18,442 nucleotides of DNA. It comes from an uncultured bacterium (GTDB lineage: Bacteria > Actinomycetota > Coriobacteriia > Coriobacteriales > Coriobacteriaceae). Shown here in pieces: positions 7,551-15,098 of the stretch (position 1 is the first letter of the stretch; each line of letters begins with the position of its first letter). Both the position numbers and the translations under genes were made by a program. The notes under the pieces were generated by a model, which did not search any database, had not been told where the DNA came from, and saw only the letters and a list, made by a program, of their open reading frames with translations. The DNA lies in assembly GCA_905215725.1 (NCBI GenBank), contig CAJMRD010000040.1:1-18442 (forward strand). Direction: 5' to 3'.

Positions 7551-8837
7551 TTAGGGACGGACCTGGCCGGTGCCGCGGAGCTTGTATTTGTAGGTGGTGA
7601 GGGCCTCGGCGGCAAAGGGGCCACGGGCGTGGAGTTTTTGGGTCGAGATGCCGATCTCGGCACCCAGGCCAAACTCGCCGCCGTCAGTGAAGCGAGTGCT
7701 GGCGTTGGAGTACACGGCCGAGGCATCGACAGCATCGAGGAAGCGCTCGCAAGCATCCGTATCCTCGGCAACGATGGCCTCGGAGTGCATCGTGCCGTAG
7801 CGGTTGATGTGTACGATGGCCTCGTCCTCGTTTGCCACGACCTTCACGCTCATCTCGAGCGCCAGGTACTCGCGACCCCAGTCCTCCTCAGTCGCGGCGA
7901 CGTAGTCATCGCCCTCCACAAGCCCGGCATCGGCGCATGCGGCGCAGGTTGCCTCGTCGCCGTGAATGAGCACGCCGTGGTCATGCAGCACGGTCACGAC
8001 CGCGGGCAAAAACGCATCGGCCACAGCACGGTCGACCAGCAGCGACTCGGCGGCATTGCACACGCCTACGCGCTGGGTCTTGGCATTAACGATAATGTTG
8101 AGCGCCTTATCAAAGTCGGCGGATTCATGCACGTAGATGTGGCAGTTGCCCGTGCCCGTCTCGATCACCGGCACAAGCGACTCGCGCACGCAGCGCTGGA
8201 TCAGGCCTGCACCTCCGCGCGGAATGAGTACGTCGACAATACCGCGGAGCTTCATGAGCTCGCCGGTGGCCTCGCGGTCGGTGGACTCGATCATCGACAC
8301 GGCCTCGCGCGGGAAGCCCTTGGCCTCGAGCGCATCGGCCAGCAGCTCGGCGATCATGGCACACGAGTGATAGGCCAGCGAGCCGCCGCGTAGAATGCAG
8401 GCGTTGCCGGTACGGATGCAGATGCCTGCGGCGTCGGCCGTCACGTTGGGGCGCGCCTCGTAGACCATGGCGACCAGGCCCAACGGCACGCTCACGCGGG
8501 TCAGGTCCACACCGCTCGCAAGCACGCGGTGGTCGAGCACGCGGCCGACGGGATCGGGCAGCTCGGCGAGCTTCTCCAAACCGGCGGCCATGCCCTCGAC
8601 GCGCTCAGGCGTCAGCAGCAGACGGTCGAGCAGACCGGCCGAAGTGCCCGCATCGCGCGCGGCGGACATATCGAGCTCGTTGGCGGCGACGATGGAGTCG
8701 ACACCGTTGCGCAGTGCTGCGGCCATGGCGCGCACGGCCTCCTGGCGCTGCTCATCGCTCGCCGTGGCAAGCGAGGCCGACGCTGCCTTGGCGGCAACGG
8801 CAAGATCGTGGACATACGTGGCTATATCGACCGACAT
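7551..8837 (-). CDS. proA: Gamma-glutamyl phosphate reductase
   Basis: Second step of proline synthesis: NADPH-dependent reduction of gamma-glutamyl phosphate to glutamate semialdehyde, which cyclises to pyrroline-5-carboxylate. The 428-residue protein belongs to the aldehyde dehydrogenase superfamily and has normal length. The catalytic cysteine is Cys260 in QRVGVCNAAESLL. Other recognisable blocks are PLGLVAMVYEARPNVT (about 115-130), the ILRGGS cofactor loop, and the C-terminal FGLGAEIGISTQKLHARGP. An AAAGGG site lies 6 bases before the ATG. It is not next to proB: an oppositely oriented hydrolase lies between them, so proA and proB are not a simple operon here. It converges on the HD-domain gene and shares its terminator. 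Confidence 0.98.
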   Translation of the reverse strand: MSVDIATYVHDLAVAAKAASASLATASDEQRQEAVRAMAAALRNGVDSIVAANELDMSAARDAGTSAGLLDRLLLTPERVEGMAAGLEKLAELPDPVGRVLDHRVLASGVDLTRVSVPLGLVAMVYEARPNVTADAAGICIRTGNACILRGGSLAYHSCAMIAELLADALEAKGFPREAVSMIESTDREATGELMKLRGIVDVLIPRGGAGLIQRCVRESLVPVIETGTGNCHIYVHESADFDKALNIIVNAKTQRVGVCNAAESLLVDRAVADAFLPAVVTVLHDHGVLIHGDEATCAACADAGLVEGDDYVAATEEDWGREYLALEMSVKVVANEDEAIVHINRYGTMHSEAIVAEDTDACERFLDAVDASAVYSNASTRFTDGGEFGLGAEIGISTQKLHARGPFAAEALTTYKYKLRGTGQVRP

Positions 8838-8880
8838 GGGCGGCCCTTTCTCCTAGAAGTTTGCAACCATGGTAGCCGAT

Positions 8881-8911
8881 TTGCGCATGGCCTCGCCCGC
8901 GGCGGTAGAAT
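8881..8911 (+). promoter_or_regulatory. Weak candidate promoter of the S33 hydrolase
   Basis: TTGCGC (8881-8886) and TAGAAT (8906-8911) are 19 bases apart, longer than ideal. The -10 matches at 5/6 positions. It would give a leader of about 30 bases. It lies in the 112-base gap shared with the divergent proA, for which I found no clear promoter. Confidence 0.25.
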
Positions 8912-8949
8912 TGGTCAACCCGAAACACCGCAACGAACGGAAGACTCAC

Positions 8950-10368
8950 ATGGCCCTCATCACTTCGTACCACGTCCCCGGCCTTTACGTCGAGGACCAC
9001 AGCATCGACGTCCCCCTTGACTGGCGCGGCCTGGAGCCGATGCTCCTGGCCGTCGGCAGTACCATGCGCCGCGGCGCTATGCCGGCACCCATCGCCGGCG
9101 CGCCCGAGAGCATCAAGCTCTTCTACCGCGTGGTTTGCGCGCCCGACCGCATCAACGACGATCTGCCGCTGCTCCTGTTTTTGCAGGGCGGCCCCGGCGG
9201 CGAGAGCCCACGTCCGCTGTCGCCCACAAGCGACGGCTGGATCGAGGAGGCCGTCAAGCACTTCCGCGTGGTCCTTCCCGACCAGCGCGGCACCGGACGC
9301 AGTAGCTGCGTGGACGGACGCACGATCAAGGCACTGGGTGAGCGCGCGACGGCGGCCGGCTCCGATGCCGCACGCTCGCAGGCGGATTTCCTCAAGCGCC
9401 ACCTCGCCAGCTCCATCGTGCGCGATTTTGAGTACCTGCGCCTGGTGGGCTTTGGCGGCAAGCCCTGGGTCACACTCGGGCAGAGCTACGGCGGCTTTTT
9501 GACGTTGAGCTATCTGTCGCTCTTCCCCGAGGGCATAGCGGCAAGCTTTACCTGCGGCGGCATCCCCCACGTGCCGGCGAGCGCAAGCGAGGTCTACGCA
9601 CACACCTTCCCGCGCATGGCCGCCAAGACGCAGCAGTATTACGACCGCTACCCCGCTGACGTCGACCGCGTGGCAGCCCTGGCCGATGCGCTCGAGGCCC
9701 AGAAGCCCGTGCTGCCCGACGGCTCGCCGATGACGGTCGAGCGCCTACAGCTCATGGGCAGCGACTTTGGCATGAAGCCGAGCTTTGAGCGCATGCATTG
9801 GATTATCGATCACGCGTTTGTTACTGGCGACGGTACGCTTAGCTGCGGCTCCTCGGTATCCGACAGCTTTTTGATGCGCGCCTTCGAGCGCACCAACACG
9901 CGTACAAACCCGCTGTACTGGACGCTGCAGGAGTTTATCTACGCCGACGGCGACACCATGCCCATTCGCTGGGCCGCAGCAGAGGAGAAGGCCCATCGTG
10001 CCGAGTTCGACACACTCGCGCGCCCGCTCATGTTTACCGGCGAGGCCATGTTCCCGTGGATGTTTGAGCAGATGCCCGAGCTTATGCCGTTTAAGCCCGC
10101 CATGGACCTGCTGATGGAAGACACCAGCTGGGACAAGATCTACGACCCGCAGCGCCTAGTCTGCAACGAGGTGCCACTCCAGGCCGCGGTGTATTTCGAC
10201 GATATGTACGTCGATTCGGGCATGCAGCTCGATACGCTCAGCCGCGTGGGCAACTCGCATGCCTGGGTGACCAACGAGTTCGAGCACGACGGCCTGCACG
10301 GCAGCGTGGTGTTCAAGCACCTCTTCGACGAAGCGCTCAACCGCGGAGACCTGCGCCGGATCTTCTAG
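8950..10368 (+). CDS. Alpha/beta hydrolase, prolyl aminopeptidase-like (S33 family)
   Basis: Probably releases N-terminal proline from short peptides. I start it at the ATG at 8950 (MALITSYHVPGLYVEDH, 472 residues), preceded by a weak GGAAG. The frame is open upstream to 8869, but those codons lie in the divergent promoter region. S33 features are present: oxyanion-loop LQGGPGGE at 78-85 (the family HGGPG motif with Gln for His), DQRGTGRS, and the nucleophile elbow GQSYGG with Ser179. Acid and base candidates near the end are Asp422 (YVDSG) and either His437 (NSHAW) or His446 (NEFEHDGL). There is no signal peptide, so it should be cytoplasmic. It lies between proA and proB, which fits a role in proline supply. 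Specificity for proline is inferred; a general peptidase or esterase is possible. Confidence 0.85.
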   Translation: MALITSYHVPGLYVEDHSIDVPLDWRGLEPMLLAVGSTMRRGAMPAPIAGAPESIKLFYRVVCAPDRINDDLPLLLFLQGGPGGESPRPLSPTSDGWIEEAVKHFRVVLPDQRGTGRSSCVDGRTIKALGERATAAGSDAARSQADFLKRHLASSIVRDFEYLRLVGFGGKPWVTLGQSYGGFLTLSYLSLFPEGIAASFTCGGIPHVPASASEVYAHTFPRMAAKTQQYYDRYPADVDRVAALADALEAQKPVLPDGSPMTVERLQLMGSDFGMKPSFERMHWIIDHAFVTGDGTLSCGSSVSDSFLMRAFERTNTRTNPLYWTLQEFIYADGDTMPIRWAAAEEKAHRAEFDTLARPLMFTGEAMFPWMFEQMPELMPFKPAMDLLMEDTSWDKIYDPQRLVCNEVPLQAAVYFDDMYVDSGMQLDTLSRVGNSHAWVTNEFEHDGLHGSVVFKHLFDEALNRGDLRRIF

Positions 10369-10370
10369 CT

Positions 10371-10422
10371 AAGGAGTGTCCCAAAGTGCCGGCACATAAG
10401 GAACGTCCCCAAGTGCCGGCAC
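10371..10422. repeat. 27-bp tandem repeat with GTGCCGGCAC palindromes
   Basis: Two tandem copies of a unit beginning AAGGA start at 10371 and 10398 (the second lacks its last two bases). The 18-base core GTCCC(A/C)AAGTGCCGGCAC at 10378-10395 and 10405-10422 differs at one position. Each copy ends in the perfect palindrome GTGCCGGCAC. It begins 3 bases after the hydrolase stop codon and just before the terminator hairpin. Confidence 0.85.
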
Positions 10423-10423
10423 G

Positions 10424-10469
10424 AGAAAGACAGCGCTGCAGGAAACGATCCGCAGCGCTGTCTTTCTTT
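10424..10469. terminator. Terminator between the hydrolase and proB
   Basis: A 16-bp stem (10424-10439 with 10452-10467) with a 12-base loop is followed on the plus strand by TTTA. The plus strand has the better U-rich tail, so it mainly ends the hydrolase transcript. The proB stop codon abuts the stem, so the hairpin could also protect or terminate the proB end. Confidence 0.85.
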
Positions 10470-11595
10470 ATGCAAATACGATCAAGTTATCCCTGTGTAT
10501 CGCCGGCTTCTCGGCCAGGTTAGCGAGCAGGCGGTTGCTGGCGATCTGGTCCTGGCGGCGGCCGGCTGCAAGCTCCAGCACGTCCGAATCGGCCTCGGCG
10601 ATACCGCGGGCGACGACCATACCGCTCGGATCGCACACATCGAGCACATCGCCCTCGGCAAACTGGCCATCGACCTCGCGAATACCCACCGCAAGCAAGG
10701 AAGAGCCACGGCTGACCAGCGCCTTCGCAGCACCGTCATCAACCGTCACCGAGCCGTGGGCCTTGTCGCCCAGCGCGATCCACAGTTTGCGGGGTGCGAT
10801 GTCCAGGCGCTCCGCCGGCGGATCGAACAGGGTTCCCACGCTCTCGCCGCGGGCGAGACGCACGAGGGCATCGGGCTCCTCGCCCGAGCAAATCACGCTC
10901 TGAATGCCCGCCGTCATCAGGATGCGGCTCGCGCGAATCTTGGTGATCATGCCGCCCGTACCCACCGAGGTCAAAGAATCGCCCGCCGAGGCAATGATCT
11001 TGGCATCGATCTTATGCACGACCGGGACAAACTCGGCCGTCGGATCCTCGTGCGGATTGGCGGTGTAGAGGCCGTCGATGTCGGACAGCGTCACGCACAG
11101 GTCGGCGGAAACCAGGCAGCTCACGAGCGCCGCCAGCGTGTCGTTGTCGCCAAACTTGATCTCGTCGACGGTAACGGTGTCGTTCTCGTTGACGACCGGC
11201 ACCACGCCCAGCTCCACCAGACGCAGCAGGGCGTCGCGCGCGTGCAGGTAGGACGTGCGACGCGCCGTGTCGTGACGCGTGAGCAGCACGAGCGAGGTGA
11301 GCAGGTCGCGCGCATGGAACTCCTCGTCGTAGGCCGACGAGATGATGCACTGACCAGCCGAGGCGCAGGCCTGCAGGCTCGGAAGGTCGCCGACCGGCTT
11401 GCGGTCGAAGCCCAACACGGGATAGCCACAGGCGATAGCGCCCGAGCTCACCACGACCAGACGCCAGCCGAGCTTGCGCAGCGCTGCGGCTTGATCGGCA
11501 AGTCCGCCGATAAAGGCGCGGTTGACCTTGCCATCGGCGCCCACCACCGTGGACGAACCGATCTTTACCACCATCGTTTTATAAGAAGTCGTCAT
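10468..11595 (-). CDS. proB: Glutamate 5-kinase with C-terminal PUA domain
   Basis: First and usually feedback-controlled step of proline synthesis: ATP-dependent phosphorylation of glutamate. The 375-residue protein has the amino-acid kinase domain at about 5-250, with the N-terminal lysine motif VVKIGSS, the VSSGAIACG loop, PVVNENDTV, FGDNDTLAALVS and the SVGTGGMITKI substrate loop. A PUA domain follows at about 280-365. Length and order are normal. Neither the first ATG (11595) nor the ATG seven codons later has a clear ribosome site; I keep the longer form. It lies 79 bases downstream of pncB on the same strand with no evident terminator between, so the two may be co-transcribed. It is separated from proA by the divergent hydrolase. 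Feedback by proline is typical of the family but not shown here. Confidence 0.97.
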   Translation of the reverse strand: MTTSYKTMVVKIGSSTVVGADGKVNRAFIGGLADQAAALRKLGWRLVVVSSGAIACGYPVLGFDRKPVGDLPSLQACASAGQCIISSAYDEEFHARDLLTSLVLLTRHDTARRTSYLHARDALLRLVELGVVPVVNENDTVTVDEIKFGDNDTLAALVSCLVSADLCVTLSDIDGLYTANPHEDPTAEFVPVVHKIDAKIIASAGDSLTSVGTGGMITKIRASRILMTAGIQSVICSGEEPDALVRLARGESVGTLFDPPAERLDIAPRKLWIALGDKAHGSVTVDDGAAKALVSRGSSLLAVGIREVDGQFAEGDVLDVCDPSGMVVARGIAEADSDVLELAAGRRQDQIASNRLLANLAEKPAIHRDNLIVFA

Positions 11596-11674
11596 ACGTC
11601 AAACCAATCAACTGTTCAGCGAACGGCCGAGCTGGCGGCCAAGGGAGCGTGACTCGCCCCTACCGCCCAAGGAA

Positions 11675-13180
11675 TCATTTTGCCCAGGGGAAAGCCGAGG
11701 CCGCGGCCATATTCTTGCGCACGAGCTCGTCGCGCACCTGGGCCAGGCCCTGTTCCATACCCACCACGTAGGTCTGCGGATACAGGAAGCGCTTGAAAGC
11801 CGCATCCAGATGATCGAGCGCCCAAACACAGCGCTCGCGCGCGTCCTGGATGCTCTCACGCGGAGCCACCGCACTGCCGTCGCGCACGATCGGCACCAAC
11901 AGCTCACGATACTCAAGTTCGGACACGTCGGTCACCAGGGCGGCATCATTCACGGCCACGAGGGTATTGCCGCGCGCGGCGCCCTCCCCCGCCAGATGGT
12001 CCTCGTCGTAGATCATGTCGCAGACCGGGCCGCCAAAGCCGTCGTAATAACGGCGCACGCGCTGTACGCCCGGGATCGTGCGCTTATAGGGCTGCTCGGA
12101 GAGCTTGACCACCGGCGTCCACGGGTCGGCCTCGCTCGCACGGCGGGCGGAAAGCTTGTACACGCCGCCCAGCGCCGGCTGGTCGTAGCAGGTCGCGAGC
12201 TTGGTACCCACGCCAAAGCTATCGATGGGCGCGCCCTGGTCGAGCAGCGACTGAATCGTGTACTCGTCCAGGTCGTTGGACACCGAGATACCCACATAGG
12301 GCAGGCCCTCGGCATCAAAACGGCCGCGAACATACTTGGAGAGCTTGGCAAGGTCGCCGGAGTCGATGCGAATAGCCGACAGGCGCTCGCCCACCGCCTC
12401 CATCTCCTTGGCAACCGTAATGGCATGCTCGCAGCCCTCGCGCACGTCATAGGTGTCGATGAGCAGCGTGCAGTTCTTGGGGCTCGACTTGGCAAAGGCG
12501 CGGAAGGCCTCGAGCTCGGAATCGAAGCTCATCACCCAGCTGTGCGCATGCGTGCCAAAGACGGGAATACCGTAGCGGCGGCCGGCGAGCACATTGGACG
12601 TAGAGGAGCAGCCGGCAACGTAGCTCGCGCGCGCAACAGCTAGGCCGCCATCGGGGCCCTGGGCACGGCGCAGGCCAAACTCCGCCACGGGGCGACCGTC
12701 AGCGGCGAGCACCACGCGCGCCGTCTTGGTGGCGACAAGCGTCTGGAACCCGACGATGTTGAGCAGCGCCGTCTCGAGCAGCTGGCACTCCAGCGCGGGG
12801 CCGGTGACGCGCACCATGGGCTCGCGCGGAAAGACGAGCTCGCCCTCGGGCACGGCGTCGATGTTTACATGCGCACGAAAATCGCGCAGATAGTCGAGGA
12901 ATGCGGACTTAAACATCGCGCCGCCGGCCGGGGCCTCAAGCGATGCGAGGTAGTCGATATCCTCGGGCGTAAAGCGCAGGTTCTCGACCAGCTCGGGCAG
13001 CTCGGCGGTGCCGCACATGACGGCATAGGCGCTGCCAAAGGGATGGTCGCGGTAAAACGTGGTAAAACAACCCTGCTCATTGGCCTTGCCGCTCTCCCAC
13101 AGGCCCTGGGCCATAGTGAGCTCGTACAGATCGGTGAGCATTGCAATGTCGGTGGGATGCGAGATGTCGGTCAAAGCCAT
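11675..13180 (-). CDS. pncB: Nicotinate phosphoribosyltransferase
   Basis: Salvages nicotinate into NAD: joins nicotinate and PRPP to form nicotinate mononucleotide, driven by ATP. The 501-residue protein starts MALTDISHPTDIAMLTDLYE, with AAAGG about 8 bases before the ATG. Family landmarks: the TDLYELTMAQ start, FGLRRAQGPDGG near 165-180, the histidine motif GTHAHSW (His213 is the likely phosphorylated residue by comparison with the family), the AIRIDSGDL block and the FGVGTKL block. The length fits the long bacterial/human-like NAPRT class. It is followed by proB at 79 bases, likely the same transcript, and preceded by the small anchored protein at 84 bases. I see no NAD-related operator or riboswitch. 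Confidence 0.97.
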   Translation of the reverse strand: MALTDISHPTDIAMLTDLYELTMAQGLWESGKANEQGCFTTFYRDHPFGSAYAVMCGTAELPELVENLRFTPEDIDYLASLEAPAGGAMFKSAFLDYLRDFRAHVNIDAVPEGELVFPREPMVRVTGPALECQLLETALLNIVGFQTLVATKTARVVLAADGRPVAEFGLRRAQGPDGGLAVARASYVAGCSSTSNVLAGRRYGIPVFGTHAHSWVMSFDSELEAFRAFAKSSPKNCTLLIDTYDVREGCEHAITVAKEMEAVGERLSAIRIDSGDLAKLSKYVRGRFDAEGLPYVGISVSNDLDEYTIQSLLDQGAPIDSFGVGTKLATCYDQPALGGVYKLSARRASEADPWTPVVKLSEQPYKRTIPGVQRVRRYYDGFGGPVCDMIYDEDHLAGEGAARGNTLVAVNDAALVTDVSELEYRELLVPIVRDGSAVAPRESIQDARERCVWALDHLDAAFKRFLYPQTYVVGMEQGLAQVRDELVRKNMAAASAFPWAK

Positions 13181-13264
13181 GGGGCGACCTTTCGGATGTG
13201 TGGTACAGAATTTGAGGGTTAGACGAGAGCAGAGGATGCGGACATGACGCCCGATGCAAATAGG

Positions 13265-13723
13265 TTAGAGCAGGCCCATGCTGGTCAGGATCGTGTAGCC
13301 CATAAAGATGACAAACGCGATGAGGGCAAGGACAATGATGATTTTTTGAGCCGGCGCCATGCCAGGGATCTCGTTCTCGCCCGTAGGTTCCCTGGAGGTA
13401 ACCATGCGCTGGGCAAAGGTCATCTCGTCACGGCTCGGCTTGGGCTCGACGGACTTGGGACGAGCGGCCTTTTTAGGCTGAGGTTTGGGCGCGGCAGGTG
13501 CAGGCTTCGCAGCAGCGGGCTTGGGTGCGGGCGCGGGCTTGCGCTCGGATGCGGCGTTCGAGGCGACCTCCTCGGCCTTCGCACGCTCGGCGCGCAGGGC
13601 AGCCAGCTCCTCACGCTCGCGACGGGCCTCTTCCCGAGCCTCGCGGCGGGCCTTCTCAGCGCGGAGCTCTTCCAACTCAGCGCGCTCCTCGTCGGACAAT
13701 GGTTGGGACTCAAGCTCGGCCAT
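13265..13723 (-). CDS. Small charged protein with coiled coil and C-terminal membrane anchor
   Basis: I start this 152-residue protein at the ATG at 13723 (MAELESQPLSDEER), with AAAGGG 8 bases upstream. The frame is open 12 codons further, but that part is terminator DNA. Residues about 8-60 are Glu/Arg/Ala-rich and strongly predicted by eye to form a coiled coil (repeated EELRAEKARREAREE-like pattern). Residues about 62-105 are Pro/Ala/Lys-rich and probably extended. A single hydrophobic helix at about 127-150 (KIIIVLALIAFVIFMGYTIL) ends the protein, with only a few residues after it, so it looks tail-anchored with the bulk in the cytoplasm. I do not recognise a family. It lies immediately after the tRNA-Ala terminator with no room for a promoter, and upstream of pncB. 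Confidence 0.82.
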   Translation of the reverse strand: MAELESQPLSDEERAELEELRAEKARREAREEARREREELAALRAERAKAEEVASNAASERKPAPAPKPAAAKPAPAAPKPQPKKAARPKSVEPKPSRDEMTFAQRMVTSREPTGENEIPGMAPAQKIIIVLALIAFVIFMGYTILTSMGLL

Positions 13724-13741
13724 GGTATAGCCCTTTCTTTT

Positions 13742-13773
13742 AAAAAAAGCCGCCGACACAATGTCAGCGGCTT
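13742..13773 (-). terminator. Intrinsic terminator of the tRNA-Ala gene
   Basis: On the minus strand a 12-bp stem (13762-13773 with 13747-13758) with a UUG loop is followed by a run of seven U. One pair is G-U on this strand only, which fixes the direction. It ends 18 bases before the start codon of the small anchored protein. Confidence 0.93.
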
Positions 13774-13787
13774 ATCAAATCCAAGGG

Positions 13788-13860
13788 TGGAGACGAAGGG
13801 AGTCGAACCCTCGGCCTCTGCCATGCGACGGCAGCGCTCTCCCAACTGAGCTACGTCCCC
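13788..13860 (-). tRNA. tRNA-Ala (anticodon CGC)
   Basis: The 73-base gene folds as a complete cloverleaf on the minus strand. The acceptor is GGGGACG with CGTCTCC; the third pair is G-U, the known identity element of tRNA-Ala. The D stem is GCTC/GAGC. The anticodon stem is CTGCC/GGCAG with loop GTCGCAT, so the anticodon is CGC (13825-13827), reading GCG. The T arm has GAGGG, loop TTCGACT, CCCTT. The discriminator is A, and CCA is not encoded. It has its own promoter and terminator. Confidence 0.97.
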
Positions 13861-13873
13861 AGGACAAGTCGAT

Positions 13874-13901
13874 ATTTTACCTACGGCTCGCCAACTGTCA
13901 A
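13874..13901 (-). promoter_or_regulatory. Promoter of tRNA-Ala
   Basis: On the minus strand a perfect TTGACA (13896-13901) is followed after 16 bases by TAAAAT (13874-13879). The start would be near 13866, only a few bases before the tRNA 5' end. This is the strongest consensus promoter in the window. Confidence 0.8.
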
Positions 13902-13965
13902 CGCCCAATAACCAGTCTTTTTGGGGCGCGGCTATTTTGGCAACTTTTCGAACAGGCGATCCTCT

Positions 13966-14001
13966 CGATGATTTTTTATCCCCGTCCCAGAAAAATCATC
14001 G
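13966..14001. repeat. 11-bp inverted repeat after the radical SAM gene
   Basis: CGATGATTTTT (13966-13976) is repeated inverted at 13991-14001, separated by 14 mostly C-rich bases. It lies 10 bases past the radical SAM stop codon. The T and A runs are inside the stem rather than after it, so it is not a classical terminator, though it may still end or protect that transcript. Confidence 0.55.
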
Positions 14002-14010
14002 ACGAACGCA

Positions 14011-14949
14011 CTACTTTGCGCTGGTAAGAACACCGGTGGTGTCGAAGGCCGGGGTGAAGCTCTCGTCTACCGCGCCGCCCTCTTGCCAGAACATCGTCGT
14101 AAAACCCAGGTCGTCGGCATGGTCGAGCACCTGCTCGTACTCCTCACGCGTCACGGCGCGTGCCAGGTCGCCGCCCTGCTCGCGCATGAGCGCATTGGGC
14201 GTGTACTGGTTCATAACCGAGATCGGCACGTCGCCCACCGTCTGCCACACCAGGTCCAGCACGCGACACGAATCGTCTGCATGCCCCGGAAGCACCAGGT
14301 GACGCACGATCATGCCACGCTTCATAAGCCCGTCCTCGTCCACCAACTCTCCCCCGCGGCGCTCGATCTCGCGCGCCATCTGGGCCAGACCCGACACGGC
14401 CACACGCGGGTAATCCTTTATATGGGAGAGCGACTGCGCAAGCCCGGCATCGGCATATTTAAAGTCGGTGAGCCACACATCGACCAGGTCGCCCAGCGCC
14501 GCCACGGCACTCGCGCGCTCGTAACCACTCGTGTTGTAGACGATTGGGATAACCAGTCCGCGCGCCCGTGCCGCGGCAATCGCGGCAGGCAACAGGTGCG
14601 CATAGTGCGTCGCCGTCACCAAATTGATGTTGTTGGCACCCTGGTCCTGCAGTTCCAGCATAATCTCGACCAGGCGCTCAGGCGAAATCTCAAGGCCAAA
14701 ATTGCCGGTCGAGATCTCGTGGTTCTGGCAGTAGATACATTTGAGCGAGCAGCCGCTAAAGAAGATCGTGCCCGAACCGGCCTCGCCCGAGATAGGCGGC
14801 TCCTCCCACATATGAAGCGCGGCGCGGGCCACCTTGAGCGTGTCGTTAGCACCGCAGACGCCGTGCGCGCCCTCATCGCGCGCCGCACCGCAACGGCGCG
14901 GACACAAATGGCAGGCGGGCGAAAAAAGTTCGGTCAACGACGTCGGCAT
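14011..14949 (-). CDS. Radical SAM protein, PflX-like (COG1313)
   Basis: A radical SAM enzyme of the group often labelled putative pyruvate formate-lyase activating enzyme. I prefer the ATG at 14949 (MPTSLTELFSPACHLCPRRCG, 312 residues), as GGAG is 9 bases upstream; the ATG at 14964 is only 1 base from it. An N-terminal four-cysteine cluster, Cys13, Cys16, Cys20 and Cys32 (CHLCPRRCG...VCG), could hold an additional iron-sulfur cluster or zinc. The radical SAM motif GCSLKCIYCQN follows, with Cys67, Cys71 and Cys74 binding the [4Fe-4S] cluster. The remainder is a TIM-barrel-like domain with NLVTATHY, IVYNTSGYE and LTDFKY blocks. The real substrate is unknown; no formate lyase or glycyl radical partner lies nearby. 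It is divergent from the RNA candidate and wecA. Confidence 0.88.
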   Translation of the reverse strand: MPTSLTELFSPACHLCPRRCGAARDEGAHGVCGANDTLKVARAALHMWEEPPISGEAGSGTIFFSGCSLKCIYCQNHEISTGNFGLEISPERLVEIMLELQDQGANNINLVTATHYAHLLPAAIAAARARGLVIPIVYNTSGYERASAVAALGDLVDVWLTDFKYADAGLAQSLSHIKDYPRVAVSGLAQMAREIERRGGELVDEDGLMKRGMIVRHLVLPGHADDSCRVLDLVWQTVGDVPISVMNQYTPNALMREQGGDLARAVTREEYEQVLDHADDLGFTTMFWQEGGAVDESFTPAFDTTGVLTSAK

Positions 14950-15086
14950 AAAACCATGCTCCAAAACAACGATTCAGCAGCTCAAACGTAAAGGGATCAA
15001 CCCCACAGACGGCTCGAGCCCAAGGCGCCGTAATCGTCCGACACGATTTTTGTAATGTCAAGACTGGAATCGATAAAGTGCCGCTT

Positions 15087-15092
15087 TATGAT
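15087..15092 (+). promoter_or_regulatory. Candidate -10 element for the intergenic RNA
   Basis: TATGAT at 15087-15092 matches the -10 consensus at 5/6 positions. A weak -35 (CTGGAA, 3/6) lies 17 bases upstream at 15064-15069. Transcription would begin near 15099, just before the C-loop hairpin. Confidence 0.35.
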
Positions 15093-15098
15093 GTAGGT

